This document shows, in pieces, positions 22,227 through 34,429 of a stretch of 64,000 bases of DNA; position 1 is the stretch's first letter; each line of letters begins with the position of its first letter. The translations under genes were made by a program, and so were the position numbers. The stretch is from Coriaria nepalensis (lineage: Eukaryota; Streptophyta; Magnoliopsida; Cucurbitales; Coriariaceae). The notes beneath the pieces are model-generated. The model was not told where the DNA came from, ran no database searches, and was given only the letters and a program-made list of their open reading frames with translations. The stretch spans positions 6,952,501 to 7,016,500 of the forward strand of contig CP114490.1 in NCBI GenBank assembly GCA_027186245.1. Reading direction: 5' to 3'.

Positions 22227-23798
22227 TGGAAGTCGGTAATTTTCTTTTTAATCCTCCAAAAAGGTATCTCAAATGCTTAACTAAGATATCACATTATTAT
22301 TACTCTCTTATTCCGGTGTCTCGTGGACTCAATGTTAGCCATCTTAAGTTTGATCACTAATTAGTAATTACCTTCTCCTCATAGCACAATGCTAATGTGA
22401 CTTGTTTGTGCTCGTTTAACCCTTAAAAGAAATTAAGTACTAAAGTGAAAATACTCTCATTGTTACCACTCTTATCATAAGAATGGTTCGAGAACTTCAA
22501 AATAATATGTCAAATCTAGGATTGTCACACTTTATATAAGTATTTAAAATTATCAAACATTTTAACATACTAATATTAATCCATATTTTATTAAATTTGA
22601 GCCTAATCCAAACCACGTAACTCAAAAAGTTAGGGTATAAAATAAATAAAAATTCAATATTTTATTACTTTTTCACCCATTAAATATTAGAGCCAAAAAC
22701 TTTAAAGCACCAAAACTCAACTCTAATCTAATTTAAGATTACAAAGTTTGACTTTACTAGTATAAAACCTAACTCACTCCCCACATCAACTAAAGCACAT
22801 ACAATATTATAAAGTAAACTCAAACTCAACTTTTTTTAAACTATTTTTCACCCTTTAAATTTTATTATTTATATTTTCTACCTAAAATAAATCTCTCATT
22901 TTCATTTCGCAAATACACCTCCACCACCCCTCCAGCACCACCTGGCAATAGTGCCATCATCGCCATCACTATAGCATTGGTCAGGTGGTTCGGGTTTCGA
23001 TAATTTCATGACCAACCCAAATATGACCAATTTTTGAAATCTTCACTTATAACTAACCTAAATACCTTAGAAACCTAGCCAAATATTTGGGTTAGGTTGG
23101 GCATAAACCAACATGTGATCATATTTTTTGTAAATACAAAAATAAAATAAAATAAATTAATATCTCACTCAATTTCATGCAAGAATATAGTCGAATGTGA
23201 CAACTAAGATATTGTTTTCAAAGCGAAAGAAAGATTGACGAATATTTGTTAGCATTCTAATATTTTCTTTCATGCCTTTGTTGTAAGTAAAATTGACTTA
23301 GGATGAGCATACTTAAATGAGTATCTTATTAAGTTTGATTAAATTTCAAATGATGGTTCTAGAAGTTCATTCAATTAAATTTCTTCATGAAACTCTTATT
23401 ACATAATATGATATGTTCTTTCATACTTTATATCATGCTCTAAATGATGATATTACATCTTTAATGATGCAACAACTGCATTTAAGAGTGAACCCTTAAG
23501 AATTTTGTAAAGTATTATTTTGAAAATAATTAAGTAATTTTGTAAAAATTTATAAGAATATATATATAATAAACTATTTAACTTATTTATTACTTTATTT
23601 AGGCTGCTTAGGCCAACTTTTTCAAATTTACTTTCCGGCCAAATTCTCTAAGCTGAATTTAAATTAAACTCGTAGCTAACATAATAAACATTAAAGCTGA
23701 CGATTTTGAGTTTTCAGCCAGGTAAATCGAGTGACTGATTTTATGCACACCCATAGCCATCACCTCAACATCATCACCTTTGTCACATACACACATTT
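22227..23798. other. Intergenic, AT-rich, no gene recognised
   Basis: No ORF of note. A patch at 22900-22980 is C-rich (CCACCACCCCTCCAGCACCACC) and resembles patches inside the Mutator-like relics further right, but no terminal repeats could be paired. The rest is AT-rich. Confidence 0.45.
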
Positions 23799-25529
23799 TG
23801 TAAAGTCCGCCCTAATAGCTACTTATCGGAGGAAAATCATGAATAGCTAGTAGGTGTATTACTTTCTTTTTCTTTACTTGAAATTTTGTTCTTTAAAATT
23901 AACTTTACTTTCAAAAGCATTCTCGCAGAAATAGTATAATAATTTGAACATAACTTGTAAGAGATAACCATAATCCTTATCATATAAAATTAATCTAAAA
24001 AACGTTTTAACTAAACTTCATTCTTTTCACAATATATATATATACATATAAGGATAAGTTTTCTAGAAGATTCTTTGGTTATACCCGTTTCATAAGCCGT
24101 GTCCCATATGTACAATCTCACGGTGTTGATCTTTTTCGTTCGTCTGATCTGTAGACTACAACTTTACCTTTATAATTCTCTATAACACAGGATGAACACC
24201 TATAAGCTGGAAGCTCAGTAAGGATAGAGTCTTATTCACATTACTAATCTTTTAATGATTAATTTAAATTAATGCTTTCATACTTATATATATCATGTAT
24301 AAATTCATATCCTTCTACATGCTTGGGCCCTGAGGATGTTGCTGTCGGCAATTCAACTGATATCTAATCAGCGGTCCGCTTATAACCATTGCAACGATCC
24401 GTTTATGACCTTTTTCTTTTAGAATTATATATAGGGTCCCTTATGATAAACAAGCGATTTTTCCTTTAACTCGGCAGCATCTTATTTTAATATTATGCAT
24501 ATGCATGCTCATGCTCTTTACTTCATTTATGATTACATTAACTCCTAGTATGAACATATGCAACTAATTGTAGCATGCTAAAGTTTGTACTATCATTAAA
24601 CCATCATATTATACTAGTTCATTTCATCATACTAGTCATAATCTCACTTATAGCATGGTAGTAACATTATTTCATTTCTACATGTTGTATTCATAATCCT
24701 AACATAAACATAATTTGGCAAGATAAATATTTTCTACAAGCCATCATGCTTAATAATTAATCATATCTTCAATTAATATAATAATTATTCAAATAAGTTT
24801 AACATTACAATAATAAACAAACAAGTAATATTTTTGTATTGTAATAAAACTATACTTACAGAGTTTTTAAATAACTATAACAACAAACCAACAACATCTT
24901 ATCTCTATATTACAGTGAATCTATATTTATAAATTTTTACTAAATATTAAAGATCATAATCTTTTTTTCCTTCTTTCTCCCTTTCTTCTTCCCTCTCTCT
25001 ATTCTTCTCTGTCTTTTCCTTTTCTTCTCTCTCCCTTTCCTTTCTTTCCTCTTCCCTCTCTCTATTCTTCTGTCTTTTCCTTTTCTTCTCTCTCCCTTTC
25101 CTTTTCTTCTCTCTCCCTTTCCTTTCTTTCCCTCTGTCTTTCTCTCATCTATCCCTTTCCTTTGTTGGTTTTTTCCGTGCGTTAGAATGGGTGAGGAAGA
25201 GGGGTTATATGGCATAAAACAAATGATCATCATTGGTTGACGTGTGTAATGATGAGTAATGTAAGCTTTTTATGATTATTATAATTAAGATGACAAGTAG
25301 CATACCTTGGTGACTAATGGAACATTAAGCACGACAATACAGTAAAACGTGGCTGCAGCTTAATTTTTTTTTTTTCATTAATTAAACTTAAATTGAGTTT
25401 TAAAAATTATTAATAGATTTAATATTATTTTTTAATTAAATATAAATAAAAATTATAATTTATTAATGAATTAATTTTAAATTTATTTTTTCACTATTAT
25501 ATTTAATCCAAAAATACTGAAAAATTACA
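23799..25529 (+). repeat. Probable solo LTR, family TGTAA...TTACA (copy B)
   Basis: Starts TGTAAAGTCCGCCC (23799) and ends ATTACA (25524-25529), so both termini carry the 5-bp inverted repeat TGTAA/TTACA. The flanking 5-mers are CATTT (23794-23798) and TATTT (25530-25534), matching at four of five positions, as an aged target duplication would. It aligns over its length with 54034-55455. Shared parts are CATATGTACAATCTCA, GCTGGAAGCTCAGTAAG, ATCTAATCAGCGGTC, a CT-rich tract, then GGGGTTATAT near the end. No internal retrotransposon sequence adjoins either end. The direction is by convention; polarity is uncertain. Confidence 0.78.
24960..25160 (+). repeat. 200-bp polypyrimidine tract with internal repeats
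   Basis: Almost pure C/T on the plus strand, with CTTTTCTTCTCTCTCCCTTT recurring three times and TTCCCTCTCTCTATTCTTCT twice. It is the CT-rich block of LTR copy B; a shorter version exists in copy C at about 55060-55175. An open frame on the opposite strand here encodes only Lys/Arg/Glu/Gly low-complexity sequence and is not a gene. Confidence 0.85.
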
Positions 25530-26046
25530 TATTTTTTAAAAATAATTTTAATATATCTGTCAATCACACTGTCATTCCCACCATCTTCCTCTCCTTTTCC
25601 AAAATTTCTATAAATCAAAACCAATAAAGTAAAACATAAAAGAACACGAGAAATAATATTTAAAAAAAAGACAAAAAAATCCACTAAATAAATTAATGTT
25701 GATTCATAATAACTATAAAACTGGTAAAATCAAACAAAGTCAGTTCACAAAGTGGCCATAAACATAATCCATTCGTGGTGTTTGGCAACTAAGAGCTACG
25801 TGAGAAAACATATTATAAGATAGTAAGGGTAAAATTAAAAACAAAACAAAGCAAAACAAAAATCCATAGAAAAAAATTATATTCGTAAATCAGATTGTGA
25901 ACAAAGAATTTCGAGGCCTATGAAACCATAAATTCTTTAAAACAGATTTGTTTTCTCTACTCGGTGCTAGAATATTTCAACATCTGCCTCTCAAGATACT
26001 ACATATTACAAATTATGTGGTTGTGCTACACTAATTTTGGCAAACT
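25530..26046. other. Intergenic, AT-rich
   Basis: No coding sequence or clear repeat was recognised. Confidence 0.4.
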
Positions 26047-26320
26047 CATAAGTATTGGAACGCTACCACATTGAATCTTACGAACTTGATAGAGAAATTC
26101 AATTTTGGATGAGATTAGCAATTTTTGTCTGTTTTCAAATGACCAAAGGAAAGTCAATTATAGTATTTTGATGAGGGGAGTTATGACCAGACTTAATTAT
26201 CATTAATCCAAATATTTTGAAAAATATTTCTCATTAAATTTGGAGTTTTCAGAATTAAATCGAGAGTTACATAATCAATCTGAATTCACATATCAAAATT
26301 TTCAACAATCTCCGCATGAA
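26047..26320 (-). repeat. Left direct repeat (LTR-like)
   Basis: Aligns base by base with interruptions to 27960-28232. Corresponding blocks are CGCTACCACATTGAATCTTA / CTCTACCATACTGCATCTTA and GAATTCACATATCAA / GAATTCACCCATCAA. Confidence 0.65.
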
Positions 26321-26799
26321 TGAAAATTGACGGAAGAAATAAAACATTGTTTTTTTTTTTTACCTCAAAATGCTTTTTTATTGGTGATAGCGTTGAACGA
26401 ATTGCAATCTGTATAGGATATGTAGGCATCAACTTTTGAACTTTCCCTTGTGAAATATATTGACTTTACTGCTTATCAATAAATGCTATATTTTTGAATT
26501 ATTCTGTCATTTATGTAAATGATAACATACCTCAGACATGAATTTATCCTGATGCAATTGCGTTTTCATTGTTCATTTTGGCCCTTAACATTTTTCCTAG
26601 TTCTATAAGAGTTTGACAAGACTTTAATCTAATTCAATTCCTTTAAAAGCGGCCTCATTTCTCCCTCACATAAGTGATTTCTTAATTAAGTGTAAATTGT
26701 ATTACTTCACTTGGATTTCCCAATGTCTAAGAATTATTAAAAGTATAACTTATTATTTCTCTTCCAAGTATCATTGTTTCATTATATGAATAGATAAAA

Positions 26800-27250
26800 G
26801 GATAACCCCCACAATAATCTAATAAAGTCTTATATAACTTAACTAGGTTGTCTCTTTAAGACTTTTCAACTAACTCTCTAGTCAACCTATTGGTCTGCGA
26901 ATTCACAACCTTATCCTTTGATTTTACATAATCAATAGAGATAGCTCTAGTTTGAGTAGTTGTTAAATAGTATTATGTCTCTAACTTATATTTCTAGATT
27001 TACTATTATGCATATTAATATGTACTCTTTTAATTTCAAATTGACTATCCCAATGCATGCAAATTGTTGGCATTGGTTTCGACCGCTTTTGAATATTCTT
27101 TAAGAAATTTATTAATCATTTAGTCTCTTCTGCATATTTATTCAAGACAATAAACTCAAATTTCATAGAAGATCTTACTATCACTATTTATTTAAAGGAT
27201 TTTCGGGAATCTACATCCTTAGCCTTAGATTTATAGTCTAAGGACTCTTA
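26800..27250 (-). pseudogene. Copia RNase H remnant
   Basis: Minus-strand reading gives SMKFEFIVLNKYAEETK, a stop, then LINFLKN, SKPMPTICMHWDSQ. After a gap comes ISIDYVKSKDKVVNSQ followed by RLTRELVEKS. This is the ordered C-terminal half of a copia RNase H, with in-frame stops and a diverged middle. RT, integrase and gag are absent nearby. Confidence 0.8.
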
Positions 27251-27597
27251 TACCTCATTGACCATTTTCTTTATACAAAGAATTAGTCAAATCGGTCACC
27301 AAGTATTAGTAATACTAATTACTTTGACATTGTGTTAATCATTTTTGAGCCCGCTAATTTTTTCTATCAAAAATCTCATAAGATTTAAAACGGTCAAATA
27401 GAACAATAATTTTAGTTGCCACCTTTAGAAAATTCAATACTTTAAATTTCCTCTTATTTTTCTCCATGACTAATGGGAAGATTGAAGAATCACAAAATAA
27501 GGGTCGTTTGGTTGGATCACAAACCCTCGTAACTATTCTCGACTGCTTTCGGATTCCAATTTAGATTAACACAATGGAAAATGAATTTTTAATAATT

Positions 27598-27870
27598 AAA
27601 CCATTACATAATTAATTTGAAATTGTTAAATTCCAACTTCATTACAATTAACTCCAAACTCCTTACGAATTAATATCTAAAATCTTTATGAATTACTTTC
27701 AAAGTCTTAACTGAATTTGTATTTAATTAACCGTAACTGTTACTAATTAGTTCAAAAAATCATTATGAATTAATTGCGAAAACCATTACAAATTTAATTT
27801 AAATACCGCTATACGAATTTAATTTATATACCACATACAATTGAATGTAACCCGTTACAACTTTTTCATT
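27598..27870. repeat. Degenerate short tandem repeat, about 24-30 bp unit
   Basis: A motif like CCATTACNAATTAATTT followed by AAA recurs about ten times with heavy divergence (for example ACCATTACATAATTAATTTG, ATCATTATGAATTAATTGCG, ACCATTACAAATTTAATTTA). It lies just inside the right direct repeat of the copia remnant. Confidence 0.6.
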
Positions 27871-27959
27871 GAAGTTATCTTAAACTAATTTGAAAACCAT
27901 TTTTTGAAATAACTTCTAGCGCCATTAGGAATTAAAAGTCGGCACAATTCCAGCGTATT

Positions 27960-28232
27960 CGTAAGTGTCAGAACTCTACCATACTGCATCTTATGAACTC
28001 TAGAGAGAAATTCATTTTTGGAAGAGAGGAATAGTTTTGGTGTGTTTCTAAATTACCGTAGGAACATCAATTTATAGTACATCGATGAAGGAAAGTTACG
28101 ACCGAATTTAATTGTCATTAAGCGAGACATTTTGGAAAATTAAATTTCTCAATAAATCGAAAGTTATCCGAATTCAATTGGAAGTTACAAAATCAACTTG
28201 AATTCACCCATCAATTTTTCCAATAATGATTC
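27960..28232 (-). repeat. Right direct repeat (LTR-like)
   Basis: Partner of 26047-26320; see there for the matching blocks. It ends 40 bases before the next long repeat begins. Confidence 0.65.
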
Positions 28233-29313
28233 GAGTCGAAAAGATCTAGGTGGAAGAAGATGGGTCAGATTTGTTAGGAAACGTAGGCATGCATATAATA
28301 TAATATATGCTGCGGAAAAACTATTTAAAATTTTATTCATATCATATTATATCATGCATAGTTTCTATTCAGACAGATTATACGACAATTATATCGCATA
28401 TAATCTATTTTACAGAAAAAACGGTAAATCTCATTAATATTAAATCAATGTTTATGAAAAATGAATACTTCTTTTGATTTACAAAACTCTTTTTGAATAA
28501 GATGAGGAGGCGCCCATGTGTTTATCATTTAAATATTATTCACATAATTCATTTCGCACGATTAACTTTCTATTTAAAATCTCAATGCATGAAAAAATAA
28601 GCTTAGGAAAATGAAGGAAAAAACTCACTTTTCTTTCATCAATATTTGGCCAAGAGGCTTATATATGGAGCATTTTTTGAATTCCGACCACTACTAGTAG
28701 TATTTATAGGCAAAGAGTAGGTCCTAGTTTATTTATCTCATTAGATCTCATAATTTTCTTAAAATAAAAAAGTGAGATGAGCTTATATAGCCCATTCAAT
28801 GAATGACCACTTGCAGGTTATTTAATGAACCATTTGATCAATTTTGGTGATGAAAATTTGATTAATAATCCGGCCTATTAATAATTTAATATCCGATTAT
28901 TAATTATAAACTTTTATGATAATTTTATAATTGTATAAGAGTTCCTATTTAATATTAATTTAATATCACACTTAATTATGCTAGGAGAGCTGAATGATAT
29001 TAAATTAACAAATTAATAATCATCATTTTTTCCTCATAGTTAAATTATCATTTTACCCCCAAAAATGATATTGTTGTCAGTTTTTCTTTTATCATTGATG
29101 AAACCTTAACTATGTTACTCCAAACCATATGTATATGACTGATTAGATTTTACATCACACCGACAAGAGATTTCATAAACTCTTTTATGATTTTATTTGA
29201 TTCCAATTAAATTCGTTTAATTTAAAACAACTTTTTAAATTAATAGTTAACTTAATTATCTCATACTTAATTAACTTTAGACCTCCAAGTCAAGATTGAC
29301 TTCTAGCAAACTG

Positions 29314-31218
29314 TGAATATTAAAAGTATATGTCCGTCATGTCAATCAGATTTTAACCTGATGGGCATATTTTATGTGATACTATTTTTGTACGGATATT
29401 AGCAAAATATTATTTATTATCATTATTGAAAGTCAGTTATTATTTATCATGTTTATTAGTTTTGTTGGAATTAATATTATATGTTCTATAAATGCATATC
29501 ATAATACAGTTAGTATCTTGAGTTATGCACTCTAGAGACCATTATAGAGATCATGCTAGTCGAGACATGAGTAGCTAAAAGCTCTTAAGATGCAAACGAT
29601 CATTGTCATAGGATCTCGAGAATGAACATCAATTAATCCAGATAGATAATCATGTAGTTCATCACCTAATTGTTATTGTGGTCGATCTCACGGCTAGTAG
29701 TGTTAGTGAAACACCATGATGATTGTGTGGGTGCTTAGTAGAGACTAAAGGTGTTGAATGAGATACTTAGATAATTCTTAGTAGTAATTAATACTTACTG
29801 TTAATGAGAATTATCTATGAACTATTTTACATGTGATTTTCTGACCTATGACACCATGATTTCCTTGAGTACCGGACTTCATACTTTGACATCGTTCCAA
29901 TTAGCTCTAGACATGGGTGAACACGGGGTGAGCCTTTGGGTACGAAGTGTTGTGTAAGAAGGATTACGAGTAGTTAAGAGGGAATCCATCACTTTCATAT
30001 TTGGAATGTGGTCGAATGGATTATAGACTTTATTGAATAATAAATCTTTGCAAAGTAGTATGGTTTAAGATGAATTTCTGTAAATCCATTATCAATGTTC
30101 AATAAATGTATAACGATATATATGATTTATCTATTAGGGTTTAACAGCTAAACTAGACACTAGAACAAATCGGGATATTGGCGAGATGGAAAGATTATTT
30201 TGTAAGTATACAATGGTCACAAACAGGTTCTTTCGGAAGGTGGTACTTCTCATCTGCCGGGTAGTTTTGACATTTCGCTAAAGTCAATCTTGACTTTGAG
30301 GCTTAAAGTTATTTAATGATTAAGTTAACTATTTAATTTAAAAAGTTATTTCAAATTAAATAAATTTAATTTGGAATTAAATAAAATCATAAAGTTGTTT
30401 ATGAAATCCTCATGCTAACGTTATGTAGAACCTAATCAGTGACACACATAAAATTCAGAGTAATACAGTTAAAATTTTGTTTGAGAAAAAGGAAAAAAGA
30501 ATCAAAATTATTGTAGGTGCGAAATGGTAATTTGACTATAACGGCAAAATTATAATGATTAATTTGTTAATTTGTTAATTTAATGCAGCTCTACAAGCAC
30601 TACTAAGTGGTACATTGAAATAATTGGAAATTAATCAGTTATATAAGAACTTTTATTTAATTATAAATGGGTATGAAAGATTCTTAGTTAATAATTAGAC
30701 ATTAAATAGTTAATGGGCCAGATTATTATTTGGATTTCTATTGGTCAAAATTAATCAAATGGTTGATCAAATAACTCATGAGTATGACCCATGGGTGGCC
30801 GGCCATGCTATGGGCTAAGCCCATCTCACTTTTATATTTTAAGGCAACTAGGATTTCTAATAAAATAAGAAAACTATAACCTAGCATTTACTTGTAAATA
30901 CAAGGCATAGTGGTCGAAATTAAGAATGATTACACAACCCTCTTAGCTGAAAATCAAAGAAAGAAAAGTAAGTCTTTTTCCTAACTTATTATCTCATGAG
31001 TTGAGATTTTAAGTAGAAAGTTAACCGTGTGAAATGAATCGTGTGGACTAAGGTTAGAAGGCTAATATGTACGTACCTTCACATCTTAATAAGAAGAGTT
31101 TTGTAATCAAGAACAAAGTTATTCATTTTTCCTAAATCTTAATTTAATATTGATAAGATTTACTGTATTTTCTTTCGCTGCATTTATTCTATTATATGCG
31201 TGGATCCGTTTCCTAACA
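29314..31218 (+). repeat. Nested LTR of the same family, opposite orientation
   Basis: Starts TGAATATTAAAAG and ends TTTCCTAACA. It matches the outer copy throughout, for example GATATTGGCGAGATG, AAAGTCAATCTTGACTT, TTTAATTTAAAAAGTT, CATCTCACTTTTATATTTTA and TAGAAAGTTAA. The break in the outer copy falls at the same place in both pieces (GTAGTCTTTT / CAGTTTGCTAGAAG). A clear 5-bp target duplication at this inner junction was not found. Confidence 0.78.
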
Positions 31219-31290
31219 AAAGACTACTCGAGGACATGCGAAGTACCATTCTCCGAAAAATTCCATTTGTGACTATCGTATATTTATAAT

Positions 31291-31361
31291 AACAATCTTT
31301 TCATCTCGCCAATATCTTGATTCGTTAACAATTTTTTCATCTCGCCAATATCCTGATCCGT
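31291..31361 (+). repeat. 36-bp tandem duplication inside the split LTR
   Basis: AACAATCTTTTCATCTCGCC followed by AATATCTTGATTCGTT occurs twice in a row with few differences. The inserted copy has only one (at about 30170-30215), so this duplication is private to the outer copy. Confidence 0.75.
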
Positions 31362-32150
31362 CATAAGGCTTGATTTAACTGTTATATCATAATAGACAAA
31401 TCATATATACAATTATACCTTTATTAAATATCGGTAATGAATTTACAAAAATACCTTTCAAAATATACTACTTTGCAATATTCATTGTTCAATAAAGTAT
31501 ATAATCCGTAAGACCTTATTCCAAATACGGAAGCGATAGATTCCCTCATGACTACTTATAATCCTACTCGCACAACACTTCATACACAATGGTTCACTCT
31601 ATGTTCACCCATCACTAGGGGTAATTGGAATTATGTCAAAATATGAAGTCCAATACTCAAGAAAACCATGGTATCTCAGCTCGGAGTATCAAGTCGGAGG
31701 ATCACATATAAAATAGTCACTAGATAATCCTCATTAACAGCTAGTATTAATTACTATTGAGAATTATCTTAGTATCACGTTCGACACCCTTAGTCTCTAC
31801 TAAGCTTCCACACTAATCACGGTATTCCACTAACATCAATGGCTGTGAGATCGACCGCCCTAATAATTAGGTAATGAATTACATGATTATATATCTGGAT
31901 CAATCGATGTCAACTCTCAAGAGCCTATGACAATGAATCATTTGTATCCTAAGATACTAAATTTTATAATGATATGTATTTATAGAATATATAATTTTAA
32001 TTTTAACAAAATTAATAATGATAAATAATAATTGTATTTTGTTAATAATAATAAATAATATATTACTAATATATGTATAAAGATAAAATCACATAAAGTA
32101 TTTATCTTATCGAATCAAAATCTGATTAAATTGACATATATACATTTTCA

Positions 32151-34429
32151 AGGTTTACCTATTCCCCATTTGAAATCGGTGAAGGTCTTGGATCTAGAGT
32201 GGAGGAAGAGAGCAATCTCGTTGAGGTCCCATTAGAGCGGATAAGTAGAGGGGATATGGAGAATGGGAAGAGGAGGGGATGAAGAAGGATTTGATGCTGG
32301 TTTCTTTATTTCCTTTCTTTTTTTTTTTTTTTCAAATTTCTAAGAAGAAAAAGGGAGGAAGATAATAATGGTGGAGATGGTGGAGTTGCTTGATACTCAA
32401 GGTCAAGAAAAAAAAAATCAAGAAATTAGAATATTTTTAAAAAATAAAACAAAATATTATTAGGTTCTAGTAATTTTGGTGATGGTGGAATAGCGTGGTA
32501 GTGGATAAGAGAGTGGCCGTGAATTAAGAAAATGAAATGAAAGAAAAGTGGTTATTTTGGGTGGTAGAAGGTATGGTAGTTTTGAGTGATTATATAAACT
32601 TATGTAATCATAAACTAGATAGACTTAAGTTTTAGACTTATGTAATCATAATAGTAATCAAACTATAACTACCTCAGCCACTCCAATGACTATTGCCATC
32701 TCCTGATGCCGGACACTATTTTTTAATATAAGTAAATATTTTTTTTCAAAAATTAAAATAAGATGCATTACCAAAATCGAAAAGCATTAAAAAAAAAAGA
32801 AAAAAAAAAAAAATAAACCCCATTATAACACTCATGTTAATAATGTTAAAAGAAAGCCATAAGAAAACTGTAAAACTTCTTTTCAGTGATTGGAACATTA
32901 ACACAGCGTTTTTTCACTTTGTCATAATATTTTTTTTCTTTAAAGTTTTCAACGATTCATGGCGGGAAAAGAGGAAAAAAAAAATTGATCGAAGGGTATT
33001 GTGGACGTGGACAAGTTAGTTGTGAAATGACAGTTATTGGCTCCGCATTTACCGGAAATTGTAGGTTCATGATTCTGCCCCAACTAAATTAGGAAATAAA
33101 TAAATACCCAAAAAAAAAAAAAAGGGAAACAAGAAAAAGAAAGAGGAATCAGAAATTCAATTCTAATTTGGCCCATGCAGATAATTAGGGATGATTCCGA
33201 ACCTTATAGTTCCGTGCGGTTAAATAAGATTTTATGGTGAAATAATATTACAGTTGGAGTTCCGTACTAACTTTAACGGTACGAATCTGTGTCCAAATAT
33301 TCGGATCGGTGAGCGGGTCCCAACATGTTTTATCTTGCAATCTAACTCAAATGAGAGGAGAATCCACTCCCCTCTCTGTGTCTGCCGCTGCCTCCGCATT
33401 AGCCGTTTCTTTTATCTCTCTCTATTTGTCACAAATTGATTCAATCAGGGTAAGGCCCGAAAATTCGGTGCGGTACTAAAATCACACCATATTCATGTCC
33501 ATGGATATAGAGAAAATAATTATATATATTTTTAATATATATTTAAATTTTCTCTTTATTTTTTATTTTTATTTTAATGATTCCCATTATTATAAGAATA
33601 CTTAGTTAAGTAGTTCCTGATCGATAATCTTAGATCACATTAAAAAAACTATTATTAAAATGAGTTTAGAATGGCTCATTGTAATAGTATAAGGTATATA
33701 TATATATATATATATATAGAAAAATATGTAAATTTATATAAGGTATTAAAACTTTTAATATTAATTGTCAAATTAAAATGAATAGTAAAAATAGATACGT
33801 ATAAATTTATAAGTTAGGTATATATGATGTAACATAAACTCTATGTTGGTTAAAAAATTAATAATAATAAAAAAATAAGTTGAAAAAGATTATCCCAAAG
33901 TTTATTGCATTCCCATCAATATTATATGTATATATATATATATAAAAGACTATATAATAAGAAAAAGTTGGGCGTTTGCTCTCAATTAATGTTCTTTTTA
34001 AATAGTATAGTATAAGACTATATAAGTTATGCTTTTCCCAAACATGGAGTGCGTTTTTATTCTTTGCTAGAAGTTTGTTTCAAAGTGCTGTCAGTGTTCT
34101 CGTTCTCAGATTCTATAAAATCGTACTTTAGGGCGGAAAATTAATCACTATAAATCAATAAATAAATAAATAAGTGCCGCTTGGGCTGGGCCTGATGGAA
34201 AAGAAGTTTGATGGCCCTGGCCCGTTGCATGTATGATAAATGATAATAGTAGCCTATGAATGAACCTTTACATGTAGGGCTAAATTGGCCCAACAATTGG
34301 CAATGGTTAAGGTGATGTATATGTACTGTTAAATTCTGCGTGCGTGTGTTATTTTAATCATGTCAAAATTATCATTTTTTGCGTGTGGTAATTAAAGAAG
34401 AATTTTTCAACATGAAAATAATAAAATCG
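32151..34429. other. Intergenic with simple repeats
   Basis: Purine-rich sequence at 32200-32560 gives no consistent frame. A short direct repeat (GACTTATGTAATCATAA-like) occurs at about 32600 and 32637. (TA)n microsatellites lie at about 33695-33718 and 33928-33942. No gene was recognised. Confidence 0.5.

Larger units (their letters stand above)
26047..28232 (-). mobile_element. Truncated copia element between direct repeats
   Basis: Direct repeats at about 26047-26320 and 27960-28232 flank about 1.6 kb that contains the end of a copia RNase H on the minus strand (26800-27250). The repeats share TAGAGAGAAATTCA, TTACGAC...TTAAT, CATTAA, and GAATTCAC at corresponding places. This fits LTRs with a large internal deletion, or an LTR plus a second insertion. 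The exact ends and a primer site were not found. Confidence 0.6.
28272..32150 (-). repeat. Long LTR (about 1.97 kb), split by a nested LTR of the same family
   Basis: The two outer pieces, 31219-32150 and 28272-29313, together make one minus-strand copy of the repeat that lies complete and in opposite orientation at 29314-31218. Read on the minus strand it starts TGAAAATGTATATATG at 32150 and ends CGTTTCCTAACA at 28272. The flanking 5-mers are AGATT (28267-28271) and AGGTT (32151-32155), four of five identical. Summed length is 1974 bp against 1905 for the inserted copy. No retrotransposon internal sequence adjoins it, so it is probably a solo LTR. True polarity is uncertain. Confidence 0.78.

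Noticed and set aside
24940..25233. Lys/Arg/Glu-rich open frame on the minus strand
   Set aside because: Product of the polypyrimidine tract; low complexity and not conserved as a protein.
27598..27870. Short spaced repeats that might suggest a CRISPR-like array
   Set aside because: The units are degenerate, spacers are not distinct, and the DNA is plant nuclear.
28198..28437. 79-codon plus-strand frame
   Set aside because: It crosses the junction between two repeats and has no domain; chance ORF.
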